A stretch of 64,000 bases of DNA, taken from positions 8,284,001 through 8,348,000 of the forward strand of contig NZ_CP029425.2 of assembly GCF_002278135.3 (NCBI RefSeq), given 5' to 3'. Positions 17,067 through 26,866 of the stretch are shown piece after piece; the first letter of the stretch is position 1; each line of letters opens with the position of its first letter. A model generated the notes under the pieces. It did no database searches. It was not told where the DNA came from and worked only from the letters and a program-made list of their open reading frames with translations. Both the position numbers and the translations under genes were made by a program. The DNA is from Bradyrhizobium ottawaense. GTDB lineage: Bacteria > Pseudomonadota > Alphaproteobacteria > Rhizobiales > Xanthobacteraceae.

Positions 17067-17972
17067 TCAGGCCGCAAGCTGGGGACGCACCGCTTCAATG
17101 CCGGCGATCCAGCCGGCAACGGAACGACCGATCGCGTCGGGGTGGTCTTCCTGGAGATAGTGCAGGCCGGGCCCGAGGCGGACAAGCGCGCAGTGCTTCA
17201 GCGAGGCAGCGAACGTCTCGGCAAATTCGGGGGCGACGATGGCGCCCGGCTCGCCTGCGAACAGCAGCTTCGGATATGCGGACGCCTTGAGCGACGCATG
17301 AGCCGATCGAAGCGCTTCATAGACGTCGGCGGGCTCGCCGGCGATTGGCAATTCCCGAGGCAAGGCAAGCACGGGACGGCGGCTGTCCGGGGTCGGAAAG
17401 GGCGCGCGATAAGGCGCCATCTCGTCGTCGCTCAAGGTGCGCATGATACCGCCCGGCAGCACGCGTTCGACGAAGGCGTTCGCCTCCAGGATCATGGCCT
17501 CTCCGTCGCCTTGCGTCCTGAACTTGCGGAAAGTCTGGCGCGCAGTTTCGGCCTGGTGGAAATCCTGCCAGGTCGGCATCGGCCGGATGAACTCCATGAA
17601 GGCGAGGCCGCGCACGAAGGCCGGCCGGCGCGCCGCGAGATGAAATGCGAGCGCCGTGCCCCAATCCTGCGCAACGAGATAGGCTGAGCTGATGCCGAGT
17701 TCCTCGATCAGCGCGTCGAGATAGCGGACGTGGTCGAAGAAGCGGTAGGCTATGTCGGGCTTGCCGGACCGGCCGAAGCCGATGAGATCGGGCGCGATGC
17801 AGCGCGCCACAGGCGCCACCAGCGGCAGGATGTTTCGCCAGATATACGACGACGTCGGATTACCGTGAAGGAAGAGCGCGACCGGCGCATCCTGCGCACC
17901 TGTGTCGCGATACGCCATCGTGCTTCCCAGCACGGAAGCGCTTCGGATCTGGATCTCGGCTTGCTGGCTCAT
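17067..17972 (-). CDS. dbjA: Haloalkane dehalogenase, DbjA-like
   Basis: A 301-residue alpha/beta hydrolase that cleaves carbon-halogen bonds of haloalkanes to alcohol plus halide. The catalytic set is complete: nucleophile D103 in 'AQDWGTALAF', halide-binding W104 and N38 ('LHGNPTSS'), acid E127 ('AFMEFIRP') and base H271 ('LHYLQEDH'). From memory it is very close to DbjA of B. japonicum (310 residues). It is nine residues shorter, and the missing residues fall right after 'TWQDFH' (residue 139), where DbjA carries its characteristic surface-loop insertion. The start at 17972 overlaps the tetR stop as ATGA, so translation is coupled to the regulator. The natural substrate is unknown. Confidence 0.94.
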   Translation of the reverse strand: MSQQAEIQIRSASVLGSTMAYRDTGAQDAPVALFLHGNPTSSYIWRNILPLVAPVARCIAPDLIGFGRSGKPDIAYRFFDHVRYLDALIEELGISSAYLVAQDWGTALAFHLAARRPAFVRGLAFMEFIRPMPTWQDFHQAETARQTFRKFRTQGDGEAMILEANAFVERVLPGGIMRTLSDDEMAPYRAPFPTPDSRRPVLALPRELPIAGEPADVYEALRSAHASLKASAYPKLLFAGEPGAIVAPEFAETFAASLKHCALVRLGPGLHYLQEDHPDAIGRSVAGWIAGIEAVRPQLAA

Positions 17973-18559
17973 GTCGGCTCCTTGAAGACGGTCTTGAATG
18001 CGATGGACTTGAAACGCTCGAGCGGCTTGGACGTGCGGTCGACCTTCATGCGCAGGATCGCGCCCTGCCAGGACGCGAGCAGGAAGTCGGCAAGCTCCTC
18101 CGGCTCGAATTCGGAATCGATCTCGCCGCTTCTCTGCGCCTCGCTGATGCAGGCAGCGAAGGGCATGCGCCATTCGGCAAAGATTTCGGCAAGGCGGGTG
18201 CGCAGCATCTCGCTGCTGCCGCCCGCTTCCAGGCTGAGATCGCCGATCAGGCAGCCGCGTCCGTAGCCGTCGGCTTCGAGCCGTCCGGTGATGATGTCGA
18301 GATAGCGTTTGAGCCGCGCCCGCGGGGTCAGCGATGCGTCTTCAAGAGCCTCCGCGACCAATCCCTTCGTGATCTCGAAATAGCGATCGAGCACCTCGGA
18401 GGCGAACGCTTCCTTGGAGCGAAAATGATTGGTGAAGGACCCCTGCGGGGCGCCTGCCGCAGTGGTGACATCGCGCACGCTGGTGCCGTGATAGCCGGTC
18501 CGGAACATGACCTTGAGACCGGCGTCGAGGATGGCGTCTTTGAGTGAGGGTTTGGGCAT
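17969..18559 (-). CDS. TetR family regulator of dbjA
   Basis: A 196-residue TetR-type repressor. The N-terminal helix-turn-helix is 'TSVRDVTTAAGAPQGSFTNHFRSKEAF', and the C-terminal half is an all-helical ligand-binding domain of the TetR_C 'YcdC/AcuR-like' kind ('YGRGCLIGDLSLEAGGSSEMLR'). Its gene starts five bases downstream of a 24-bp perfect palindrome and shares a transcript with dbjA. Local autoregulation with release by a dehalogenase substrate or product is the simplest reading. The ligand is unknown. Confidence 0.92.
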   Translation of the reverse strand: MPKPSLKDAILDAGLKVMFRTGYHGTSVRDVTTAAGAPQGSFTNHFRSKEAFASEVLDRYFEITKGLVAEALEDASLTPRARLKRYLDIITGRLEADGYGRGCLIGDLSLEAGGSSEMLRTRLAEIFAEWRMPFAACISEAQRSGEIDSEFEPEELADFLLASWQGAILRMKVDRTSKPLERFKSIAFKTVFKEPT

Positions 18560-18593
18560 GGAGTAATAATACGTACGTACGTATTATTGTCAA
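18559..18593 (-). promoter_or_regulatory. predicted sigma70 promoter of tetR-dbjA, possibly leaderless
   Basis: On the minus strand TTGACA (18593-18588) is followed by a 16-base spacer and TATTAT (18571-18566). A start site six to seven bases downstream falls on the ATG at 18559 itself. No Shine-Dalgarno sequence lies before the ATG. The transcript is therefore predicted to be leaderless, with the palindrome overlapping the promoter. Confidence 0.6.
18565..18588. promoter_or_regulatory. 24-bp perfect palindrome, putative TetR operator
   Basis: A perfect inverted repeat whose half-site is AATAATACGTAC, centred between 18576 and 18577 with an ACGTACGTACGT core. It occupies the spacer and -10 element of the predicted promoter and ends five bases before the tetR ATG. 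This placement is typical for an autorepressor of the TetR family. Confidence 0.85.
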
Positions 18594-18656
18594 GCGCAGC
18601 GTTTGACGTCTCTCTCGACGACGTGTCCGAACAGAAAGGGGCCTGGCGGCGGAGCT

Positions 18657-18953
18657 TCAGCCGGTCCGCATGCTGCGCGAGACTACGCGGTCGCGCAGCC
18701 AGGCGCCGATGGTGCAGCCGACCAGGTAGCAGGCGAACATGATCAGGCCGAGGTCGAGCCAGTAGCCGAAGCGGCCGGGGACGACGCGTGCGAACGAGGC
18801 CGCGACCAGGGCGGCAGCAAGCGCGGCGAGCCAGCGCGCCGTCACCTTCGAGGTGCCGTTGCCGCGCTGGACCACCGAGATCCAGCCCATGCAAAAGCCC
18901 AGCAGCAGCGAGCCGATCAGCCAGCCCAGATGGAACGAGACGAGATAGGGCAT
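18657..18953 (-). CDS. small membrane protein, unknown function
   Basis: A 98-residue protein with three hydrophobic segments (about residues 4-24, 40-60 and 66-86) and a basic C-terminus. It starts at the ATG 18953, two bases after the stop of the OmpA-like gene, and must be co-translated with it. No family was recognised. The close coupling suggests a joint role at the envelope. Confidence 0.75.
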   Translation of the reverse strand: MPYLVSFHLGWLIGSLLLGFCMGWISVVQRGNGTSKVTARWLAALAAALVAASFARVVPGRFGYWLDLGLIMFACYLVGCTIGAWLRDRVVSRSMRTG

Positions 18954-18955
18954 CG

Positions 18956-20350
18956 TCACCTCACCAGGAATTCGATACGGCGGTTCTGCGCCTTGCCTTC
19001 GTCGGTGTCGTTGCCGGCGAGCGGCTGCGTGCTGCCATGGCCGACCGCGGTGAAGCGGCTGGCGGGCAGGCCGGCCTTGACCAGATAGTCGATCACCGCC
19101 TGTGCGCGCTTCTCGGAGAGAGCCCGGTTGAAGCCGTCCTCGCCGTCGGCATCGGTATGCCCGGCCACCTCGACATTGGTGGTCGGGCAGCGCAGCGCCG
19201 TCTCGATCAGATGATCGAGGATGGCGGCGGAATCCGGATCGATGTCGGCCCGCTTGGCTGCGAAGCGGATCTTGCCCTTGGCCAGGAGCTCGGAGAACAA
19301 TTGCTGGCACACGGTGCCGTCGACCGGGCCTGCCGCCGGTTTCACGGTGATCTCCGGCTTGTACTGCCAGTTTTTCGGGAAGTCCTTGCCGAGGCCTGCG
19401 CGGATGTCGTTGGCCGCGCCCTCGTAGAGCGCATCGCCCGACAGCTTCACCTCGCGGTCGGAGACGACGAGCGTGCCGGTCGACAGTCGCGACAGTGCGC
19501 CGAGGGCTGCGATCACCGCGGTGTTGAAGGAGCCGGGCGCACCGATGCTGGCCTTGAGATTGTCGACGACCTTTTCGGTGAAGAATTTTCGCGCGGCGCT
19601 GGTGGCGATCGCCGCGTGGATGGTGTTGTCGGGAACATAGCCGGTCAGCGTCACGGTCGCGGCGACCGGATCCTTGTAGGCCTGGAAGATATAGGGCGGC
19701 GCCTTGACGTCGTTGGCGGCAATCGAAAAGCCCTCGGGCAGGTTCTTCAGCGCGGCCACGATCGCCTCGCGGCCACCGAGATCGCGCGCCATGCCCGACA
19801 GATTGACCTTGGTGTCCGTGATCGTGATCTTGCCGTCCTTCAGCTTGCCGATCTGGTCCAGCAACAGCGTCGCTGCGGCCTCGAACCGCGGCGGCGCACC
19901 GCGCGCCAGCCCCATCTGGTCGGCCACTTCGACGCCGCCGACCTCCTTGCGGGCCGCCTCGGTCAGCCGGCCCTTCATCGACGGCAAGGGCGCGGAGCCT
20001 GACAGCGTCACCCGCACCACGTCGCGCTCGGCGTTCCAGACGAAGGGCTTGGCCTCGGGAACAAGGCGGGTCCGGTCGTCGACCAGGCGGACGCCGGGGA
20101 CGGTCTCGACCGCCATCACGGCATCCCGCCGCCCCTCCTCGGAGAAGGCGTCCGCGGCCAGGCTGACATCGCGGCCATCGACCGCGATCCGGGTCTTGTC
20201 CAGAACGGTATCTTTCAGCGCAGCCGAGCTGCGCGCCGACAGGTCGGCTTCGACCGGTAAGGTATTATTCCAGGCCGCAAATCCCCACATGACGGCCAAG
20301 GGGATCAGCCCCGGCCACCATTTGCTGGCCCACGTAAAAAGCTTCTTCAT
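18956..20350 (-). CDS. OmpA-family protein with BON-like repeats
   Basis: A 464-residue envelope protein. An N-terminal membrane anchor or uncleaved signal (about residues 10-28, 'PGLIPLAVMWGFAAW') is followed by repeated BON-like modules ('TVLDKTRIAVDGRDVSLAADAF', 'VTLTGYVPDNTIHAAI', 'VSDREVKLSGDALYEGAANDIRAGL'). It ends with a peptidoglycan-binding OmpA domain ('NVEVAGHTDADGEDGFNRALSEKRA', 'AVGHGSTQPLAGNDTDEGKAQNRRIEFLV'). The start at 20350 (MKKLFTW) is preferred over an upstream one at 20386. It probably tethers the inner membrane to the cell wall. Confidence 0.88.
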   Translation of the reverse strand: MKKLFTWASKWWPGLIPLAVMWGFAAWNNTLPVEADLSARSSAALKDTVLDKTRIAVDGRDVSLAADAFSEEGRRDAVMAVETVPGVRLVDDRTRLVPEAKPFVWNAERDVVRVTLSGSAPLPSMKGRLTEAARKEVGGVEVADQMGLARGAPPRFEAAATLLLDQIGKLKDGKITITDTKVNLSGMARDLGGREAIVAALKNLPEGFSIAANDVKAPPYIFQAYKDPVAATVTLTGYVPDNTIHAAIATSAARKFFTEKVVDNLKASIGAPGSFNTAVIAALGALSRLSTGTLVVSDREVKLSGDALYEGAANDIRAGLGKDFPKNWQYKPEITVKPAAGPVDGTVCQQLFSELLAKGKIRFAAKRADIDPDSAAILDHLIETALRCPTTNVEVAGHTDADGEDGFNRALSEKRAQAVIDYLVKAGLPASRFTAVGHGSTQPLAGNDTDEGKAQNRRIEFLVR

Positions 20351-20514
20351 TCGACGACCCGAACTCTGGAACCGGAGACAAAACAAACCCTTGGCAGGCT
20401 GTCAAACCGGAAATGGTGCCCTTGCGAAGGCCCCACCCGGACAATCGGAATAACTTTTTCTTCAAGGGTTCTTCCGTAAGTTGAAAGCGGAATGCCAGAG
20501 TCCGCCAGCGGGTC

Positions 20515-21573
20515 ATGAAACAACTGCGTAACAACGTCATCCGCGCCGGGCTGGGAGCACTCTATTTCAGCGGGGCGCACCACCTGCTGCGCCCGCTTTT
20601 GTCGGGCGTCGGCGCCATTTTCATGCTGCACCACGTGCGCCCGGCCCGCGAGGCCGCGTTCCAGCCGAACCGGCATCTCGAAGTCACCCCCGAATTCCTG
20701 CGCGCGACGCTGTGCCATCTGCGCTCGCGCGACATCGACATCGTCAGCATGGACGAGCTGCATGAGCGGCTGGTGCAGGGCCGGTTCGACCGCCGCTTCG
20801 CCGCCTTCACCCTCGATGACGGCTATCGCGATAATCTGGACTATGCGCTGCCCGTGCTGCGCGAATTTGACGCGCCTCTGGCGGTCTATGTCGCGAGCGA
20901 TTTTGCCGAGGGCACTGGACGGCTGTGGTGGGCGGCGCTGGAGGCCGTGATCGCCAAGACCGAGCAAGTCGACGTCAGAGTAGGCCATTCCGCGCTGCGG
21001 CTCGATGCGACGACCCCCGCGGCCAAGCAGGCAACGTTCGACCGCCTGCACGACTGGCTGCGCGCACTACCGGGCGAGCACGATCTGGCGCGAGAGATCG
21101 AGGCGCTCTGCACGACATACGACGTCGACATGGAAGCGCTGTGCCGCAGCCTCTGCCTGTCCTGGGCCGAGGTGAAGAGCTTTGCCGCCGATCCGCTGGT
21201 CACGATCGGCGCGCATAGCGTCAGCCATTGCAACCTCGCCAAGCTGGCCGAAGACGTCGCCGCGCAGGAGATCGCCACGAGCCGCGCACGGATCGAGCAG
21301 GCGCTGCAGCGGCCCGTGCTGCATCTCGCCTATCCCTATGGCGACCGCGAGGCCGCGGGGATGCGCGAATTCGGCCTTGCTGCAACGGCGGGTTTCAAGA
21401 CCGCGGTAACGACGCGGCCCGGCATGCTGTTCGCCGACAATGCCGCCCACATGACGGCGCTGCCGCGCGTCTCGCTCAACGGCAACTACCAGGACGCGCG
21501 AATCCTGCCGGTGCTGACCTCTGGCGCCGCGACCGCGATGTGGAACGGTTTCCGCCGGATCGCGGCGGCGTAG
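20515..21573 (+). CDS. Polysaccharide deacetylase (NodB-like) family protein
   Basis: A 352-residue carbohydrate esterase family 4 type protein. The NodB-homology motifs are present: 'AFTLDDGYRDN' (the TFDD motif with Asp-Asp), 'GAHSVSHCNLAKL' (H-S-x-x-H metal site) and 'HLAYPYGDREAAG' (RxPYG-like). Length and layout fit xylan/chitin or surface-polysaccharide deacetylases. The N-terminus has no clear signal peptide, so it may act in the cytoplasm on polysaccharide precursors. It is divergent from the OmpA-like gene, with a 164 bp gap between them. Confidence 0.88.
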   Translation: MKQLRNNVIRAGLGALYFSGAHHLLRPLLSGVGAIFMLHHVRPAREAAFQPNRHLEVTPEFLRATLCHLRSRDIDIVSMDELHERLVQGRFDRRFAAFTLDDGYRDNLDYALPVLREFDAPLAVYVASDFAEGTGRLWWAALEAVIAKTEQVDVRVGHSALRLDATTPAAKQATFDRLHDWLRALPGEHDLAREIEALCTTYDVDMEALCRSLCLSWAEVKSFAADPLVTIGAHSVSHCNLAKLAEDVAAQEIATSRARIEQALQRPVLHLAYPYGDREAAGMREFGLAATAGFKTAVTTRPGMLFADNAAHMTALPRVSLNGNYQDARILPVLTSGAATAMWNGFRRIAAA

Positions 21574-21588
21574 CCGCTGCAATCTCCG

Positions 21589-21753
21589 CTGTCGTCCCGG
21601 ACAAGCGCGCCCAAAGCGCGCGCCGATCCGGGACCCATACCGCATGATCCATCGATTGCGGTTGGTAGACGTACCGAACAACCAATCTTCGCCAAACATC
21701 TCCCTGTGGTTATGGATCCCGGATCTGCGCTTACGCTTGTCCGGGACGACACC
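21589..21753. repeat. dispersed inverted repeat, 'gtcgtcccgg' family
   Basis: ctgtcgtcccggacaagcgc at the left, and gcttgtccgggacgacacc at the right, with ctccctgtggttatgg inside. It lies just after the deacetylase stop. Confidence 0.8.
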
Positions 21754-21860
21754 GAGTAGGTTGGACCGCCGTCGCGCCACACTCCCATCTCCTCCACGCG
21801 CGGCCTTCCTTGACTCCCCTTCCCTCCCCGCCCAAAACATTGCCAACCCAGGGAGGCATC

Positions 21861-22661
21861 ATGTTCAACGATCTGTTCTCGCTCAAAGGCCGCGTCGCGC
21901 TGGTGACCGGCGGCTCGCGCGGCATCGGCAAGATGATCGCGGCGGGATATCTCAGCGCCGGCGCTGCGAAGGTCTACATCACCGCGCGCAAGGCGGGGCC
22001 GTGCGAGGCCACCGCCAAGGAGCTCACTGCGCAATATGACGGCGAGTGCATCGCGCTGCCGATCGACATCTCGACTGTCGAAGGCTGCGACAGGCTCGCC
22101 GGCGAGATCATCAAGCTGGAGCCGAAGCTCGACATCCTCGTCAACAATGCGGGTGCTGCCTGGGGCGCGGAGTTCGACGAATTCCCCGAAAGCGGCTGGG
22201 ACAAGGTGATGGACCTCAACGTCAAGTCGCTGTTCTTCCTGACCAAGGCGCTGGCCAAGCCACTGCGCGCGGCTGCAAGTCCGGAACGTCCGGCCAAGGT
22301 GATCAACATCGCCTCGGTCGACGGCATCTTCGTCAATCCGAGCGAGACCTATTCCTACGCCGCCAGCAAGGCCGCCGTGATCCACCTGACCCGGCGCATG
22401 GCGACGAAATTGATCAAGGACAACATCAACGTCACCGCGATCGCGCCGGGCGCGTTCAAATCCGACATGAACCGGGCCGCGCGCGACCATTCGGAAGAAG
22501 TCGCAAAGCGCATTCCGGCGCGTCGGATCGGGACCGACGAGGACATGGCGGGGCTGGCGATCTATCTCGCCTCGCGTGCGGGTGACTACGTGGTCGGTAA
22601 CACCATCGCCGTCGATGGCGGCGTGGTGTATGCGAATGCCGGGCTGGAGATCGCGGGGTAG
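21861..22661 (+). CDS. SDR family oxidoreductase
   Basis: A 266-residue classical short-chain dehydrogenase/reductase. The cofactor motif is 'TGGSRGIGK' (TGxxxGIG), followed by 'NNAGAAWG' and the catalytic residues in 'IASVDG' (Ser) and 'YSYAASKAAV' (Tyr-x-x-x-Lys), then 'IAPGAFKSDM'. The basic Arg after the glycine motif and 'ITARK' suggest NADP(H). The start at 21861 follows AGGGAGGCATC. It is convergent with boxB and not in the box operon. The substrate cannot be named. Confidence 0.93.
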   Translation: MFNDLFSLKGRVALVTGGSRGIGKMIAAGYLSAGAAKVYITARKAGPCEATAKELTAQYDGECIALPIDISTVEGCDRLAGEIIKLEPKLDILVNNAGAAWGAEFDEFPESGWDKVMDLNVKSLFFLTKALAKPLRAAASPERPAKVINIASVDGIFVNPSETYSYAASKAAVIHLTRRMATKLIKDNINVTAIAPGAFKSDMNRAARDHSEEVAKRIPARRIGTDEDMAGLAIYLASRAGDYVVGNTIAVDGGVVYANAGLEIAG

Positions 22662-22727
22662 CAGAACCGGGGGGACCAAGCGAGAGAGTGCGCTAGCTGA
22701 TAGATGCGACGCACTCACCCCATATTT

Positions 22728-22916
22728 AGTGTCGTCCCGGACAAGCGAGCAAAGCGAGAGCAGATCCGGGATCCATAACCACAGGGAGGAGTTTGGCGCA
22801 GACTCGTGGTTGCCTGCTCGCGCTAGGACCTCGCCCTGTGGTTATGGGTCCCGGATCTGCACAAACGCCCGGCAACGCTATGCGTTGCCGGGCGTGTGCT
22901 TGTCCGGGATGACAGT
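22728..22916. repeat. dispersed inverted repeat, 'gtgtcgtcccgg' family
   Basis: agtgtcgtcccggacaagcg at the left; gcttgtccgggatgaca at the right; inner ggatccataaccacaggg / cctgtggttatgggtcc pair. It lies between the convergent SDR and boxB genes. Confidence 0.8.
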
Positions 22917-22933
22917 TGAGGATGAGGCCGCGC

Positions 22934-24379
<1,446 letters not shown>

Positions 24380-24398
24380 GGCCGTGCTCCTTGTTTCT

Positions 24399-24517
24399 TG
24401 TCCCGGACGCTGCGCAACGCGAAGCGGTGCGCTGCTGAGCCGGGACCCATTGTCTCGTCCGTCTGGGTCCCGGTTCTGCGCAGCGTCACTTCGTGCCGCA
24501 GCGCGCCCGGGACACGA
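24399..24517. repeat. dispersed inverted repeat, 'gtcccggacgc' family
   Basis: ttgtcccggacgctgcgc at the left and gcgcgcccgggacac at the right, with gagccgggacccat and gggtcccggttctgc inside. It fills the boxC-boxB gap, so it would be transcribed within the operon mRNA. Confidence 0.75.
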
Positions 24518-24523
24518 AAGTCG

Positions 24524-26212
24524 TTACACCCGCGTCATATCGAATTTCGGCTTCTGCCCGCTGCCGTAGCGGCGCAGCGCGCCTTCCTCGCCGACGGCGT
24601 TCGGGCGCTGGAAGATCCAGTTCTGCCACGCGGTCAGGCGCGAGAAGATTTTCGATTCCATCGTCTCCGGGCCGACGAAGCGCAGGCTGGCTTCCATGCC
24701 GGTGAGGCTGTCCGGCGAGAAGCTGGCGCGCTCCTCCAGGAACACGCGGACCTCGTCGTCCCAGTCGATGTCGTCGAGCGCGAAGGTGACGAGGCCGAGC
24801 TCCTCGGCCTGCTCGGCATCGAGCGCGGTGCCCATCGTGGCTTCGGCGCGCTCCACATCCGACGGATCGGCCTGGAAGCGCGACTCCAGCCGCGTCAGGC
24901 CGTGGCTCATCGGATACGGGCCGAAATTCATGGCGGAGAGCTCGATCGACGGCGGCGGACGGTTGTCGCCCTGGCGCGTGCCGATCAGCATGTAGGAGCG
25001 ATCGGCGGCGAAGACGAGTTCGGCCAAGGTGCCGGCAAAGCAGGAGCCGGGCTCGACCAGCGTCACCAGCGTGCGCGAGGTGACGTCGATGCGCTTGAGC
25101 ACGCGCTTCCAATAGTGGCGGATTTCGTTGACCAGCCAGTGCGCCTTGTTGGCTTCGAGGAAGGCGTCGTGCGCGAGCACATGAGCGCGGTCGCCATGGC
25201 TCTTGAACACCAGCATGGCGATCTCGAGCTCGTTGATGCGCAAGTGCAGGATGGCGTCGTCGAGCTCACGCGCGACCTGGAGCGGCCAGAACGACGCGCC
25301 TAGCGCCATCATGCCGTCGATATCGGCGGGTGCTGCGGCCTCCGGCGCCTTGATGGAGATGGTGGCGATGCGGGCCGTGCGGTCGATATCGACGGTGACG
25401 AAGCCGTAGCGGATGCTGGTCGCGTCGATCGCGCGCTTGAGCTGTGTCAGCGCGATGCCCTTGCCGCTGCCCTTGCGCTTCGAGGCCGCAGCGAACTCCC
25501 TGGCACGCTCGGCGATCTTGCCTTCGAGCTTCGAGTTCGGCGCGATCTCGTCGACGAGGCGCCATTGCACGGCGCGCTTGCCCTTCACGCCCTCCTCGAT
25601 GGTGCAGAAAAAGTCAGCATGGTCGCGGCGCACCTTGCGCTTGTCGACCACGCGGGTGAGGCCACCGGTGCCCGGCAGCACCGCGAGCAGCGGCACTTCG
25701 GGCAGCGCCACCGAGGAAGCGCCATCGTCGGCGAGGATGATGTGGTCGGTCGCAAGCGCCAGCTCATAACCGCCGCCGGCGGCCGAGCCGTTCACCACGG
25801 TGATGAAGCGCTGGCCGGAATTCTCGGACGAATCCTCCATGCCGTTGCGGGTCTCGTTGGTGAACTTGCAGAAGTTCACCTTGTGGGCATGGGTGGAGCC
25901 CGCGAGCATGCGGATGTTGGCGCCGGCGCAGAACACCCGGTTCTTGGCCGAGCGCATCACCACGACCTTCACCTCGGGGTGCTCGAAGCGCAGCCGCTGG
26001 ACCGCATCCGCCAGCTCGATGTCGACGCCGAGATCGTAGGAGTTGAGCTTGAGCAGATAGCCCTCGAACAGGCCGCCATTCTCGTCGACGTCCATGGTCA
26101 GCGTCGCGACGTCACCCTCGACCGCGAGCTTCCAGTGCCGGTAGCGGGACGGTTCGGTCTGGAAATCGATGAATGTCGCGCCGCCTGCGAGGCGCCGATC
26201 TTCCCCGGCCAT
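24524..26212 (-). CDS. boxC: 2,3-epoxybenzoyl-CoA dihydrolase BoxC
   Basis: A 562-residue enoyl-CoA hydratase-like enzyme that opens the epoxide ring of 2,3-epoxybenzoyl-CoA to dehydroadipyl-CoA semialdehyde and formate. It is a double-length crotonase. The first oxyanion-hole region is 'KNRVFCAGANIRMLAGS', with 'VNGSAAGGGYELALATDHI' carrying the second. The C-terminal half has 'FKSHGDRAHVLAHDAFLEANKAHWLVNE'. The start at 26212 follows AAGGGTGGCCC. Upstream (26246-26314) lie two TGCA-type sites for BoxR. Confidence 0.95.
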   Translation of the reverse strand: MAGEDRRLAGGATFIDFQTEPSRYRHWKLAVEGDVATLTMDVDENGGLFEGYLLKLNSYDLGVDIELADAVQRLRFEHPEVKVVVMRSAKNRVFCAGANIRMLAGSTHAHKVNFCKFTNETRNGMEDSSENSGQRFITVVNGSAAGGGYELALATDHIILADDGASSVALPEVPLLAVLPGTGGLTRVVDKRKVRRDHADFFCTIEEGVKGKRAVQWRLVDEIAPNSKLEGKIAERAREFAAASKRKGSGKGIALTQLKRAIDATSIRYGFVTVDIDRTARIATISIKAPEAAAPADIDGMMALGASFWPLQVARELDDAILHLRINELEIAMLVFKSHGDRAHVLAHDAFLEANKAHWLVNEIRHYWKRVLKRIDVTSRTLVTLVEPGSCFAGTLAELVFAADRSYMLIGTRQGDNRPPPSIELSAMNFGPYPMSHGLTRLESRFQADPSDVERAEATMGTALDAEQAEELGLVTFALDDIDWDDEVRVFLEERASFSPDSLTGMEASLRFVGPETMESKIFSRLTAWQNWIFQRPNAVGEEGALRRYGSGQKPKFDMTRV

Positions 26213-26245
26213 GGGCCACCCTTGAGCTCGTTTTGGTTTACCGTT

Positions 26246-26265
26246 AGATGCACAATAGTGCATCT
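26246..26265. promoter_or_regulatory. BoxR-like operator upstream of boxC
   Basis: The arms AGATGCAC and GTGCATCT are perfectly complementary around AATA and contain TGCA-N6-TGCA. That is the repeat arrangement reported for BzdR, the relative of BoxR. It lies 34 bp before the boxC ATG. Confidence 0.6.
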
Positions 26266-26299
26266 TTTTCGATGCGTCTAGCCCTTAACCGCCGGCGCA

Positions 26300-26314
26300 T
26301 GCACTTTGTTTCAT
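26300..26314. promoter_or_regulatory. second BoxR-like site upstream of boxC
   Basis: TGCACTTTGTTTCAT, 14 of 15 identical to the site at 43000 (TGCACTTTGTTGCAT) and 12 of 15 identical to 29414-29428. It overlaps the end of the DUF309 frame. Confidence 0.5.
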
Positions 26315-26848
26315 ACAGTCGACCAGGACCGCACAATCGCGCCAAGCGCGATCCAGTCGGCCTTCGCGAGCCGCGGGCGGCCGATCTTGGCCTGGAGCAG
26401 CGCCACCAGGGCCGCGACCGGAAAGCTCTCGACGAAGCCGTCGCCGCCGCTGGCGACCTTGCGCGCGCTCAACCCGCGCAGCTCGGTCAGTGCGTCACCG
26501 AACAGGCGCGCGGCCGAATGCGCCTTCTGCATGCGCAAACGCAGATTGGCATTGGCGATGTGGATGCAAGGCACGCAGCAGGATGCGCTCGCGGCCGCCT
26601 TGCGGCGCGGCGGCCCACACCGCCTCCAGCACCTCCTGCGATTCCCAGAAATCGCCGCGGTCGTTGAGCGCGAGCCCGTAGCGCAACGCCGGATGACGCG
26701 CCGGCACATAGCCGCGAAAGGCCGATGGCACCAGCGCCTTGGCCAAGCGAAGCGTTTCGTCATCGGCCTCGACGGCGCCGGTCTCGCCCGGCACATAGGC
26801 CCATTGCGGCCAGGGCAATTGGCCGGTCACATGTGAAGGCACATTCAT
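26311..26848 (-). pseudogene. DUF309 protein with a frameshift
   Basis: Two overlapping minus-strand frames together encode one DUF309 protein. The N-terminal part (from ATG 26848) reads 'RHPALRYGLALNDRGDFWESQEVLEAVWAAAP' and the C-terminal part 'HIANANLRLRMQKAHSAARLFGDALTEL'. The family pattern 'LLRALIHIANA' is restored if one base near 26566 is removed, so a single extra base breaks the gene. The protein would be about 178 residues. Its role in the box cluster is unknown. Either a real pseudogene or a sequencing error; the surrounding composition is normal. Confidence 0.8.
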
Positions 26849-26866
26849 GGGTGTGCCTCCGCATAA

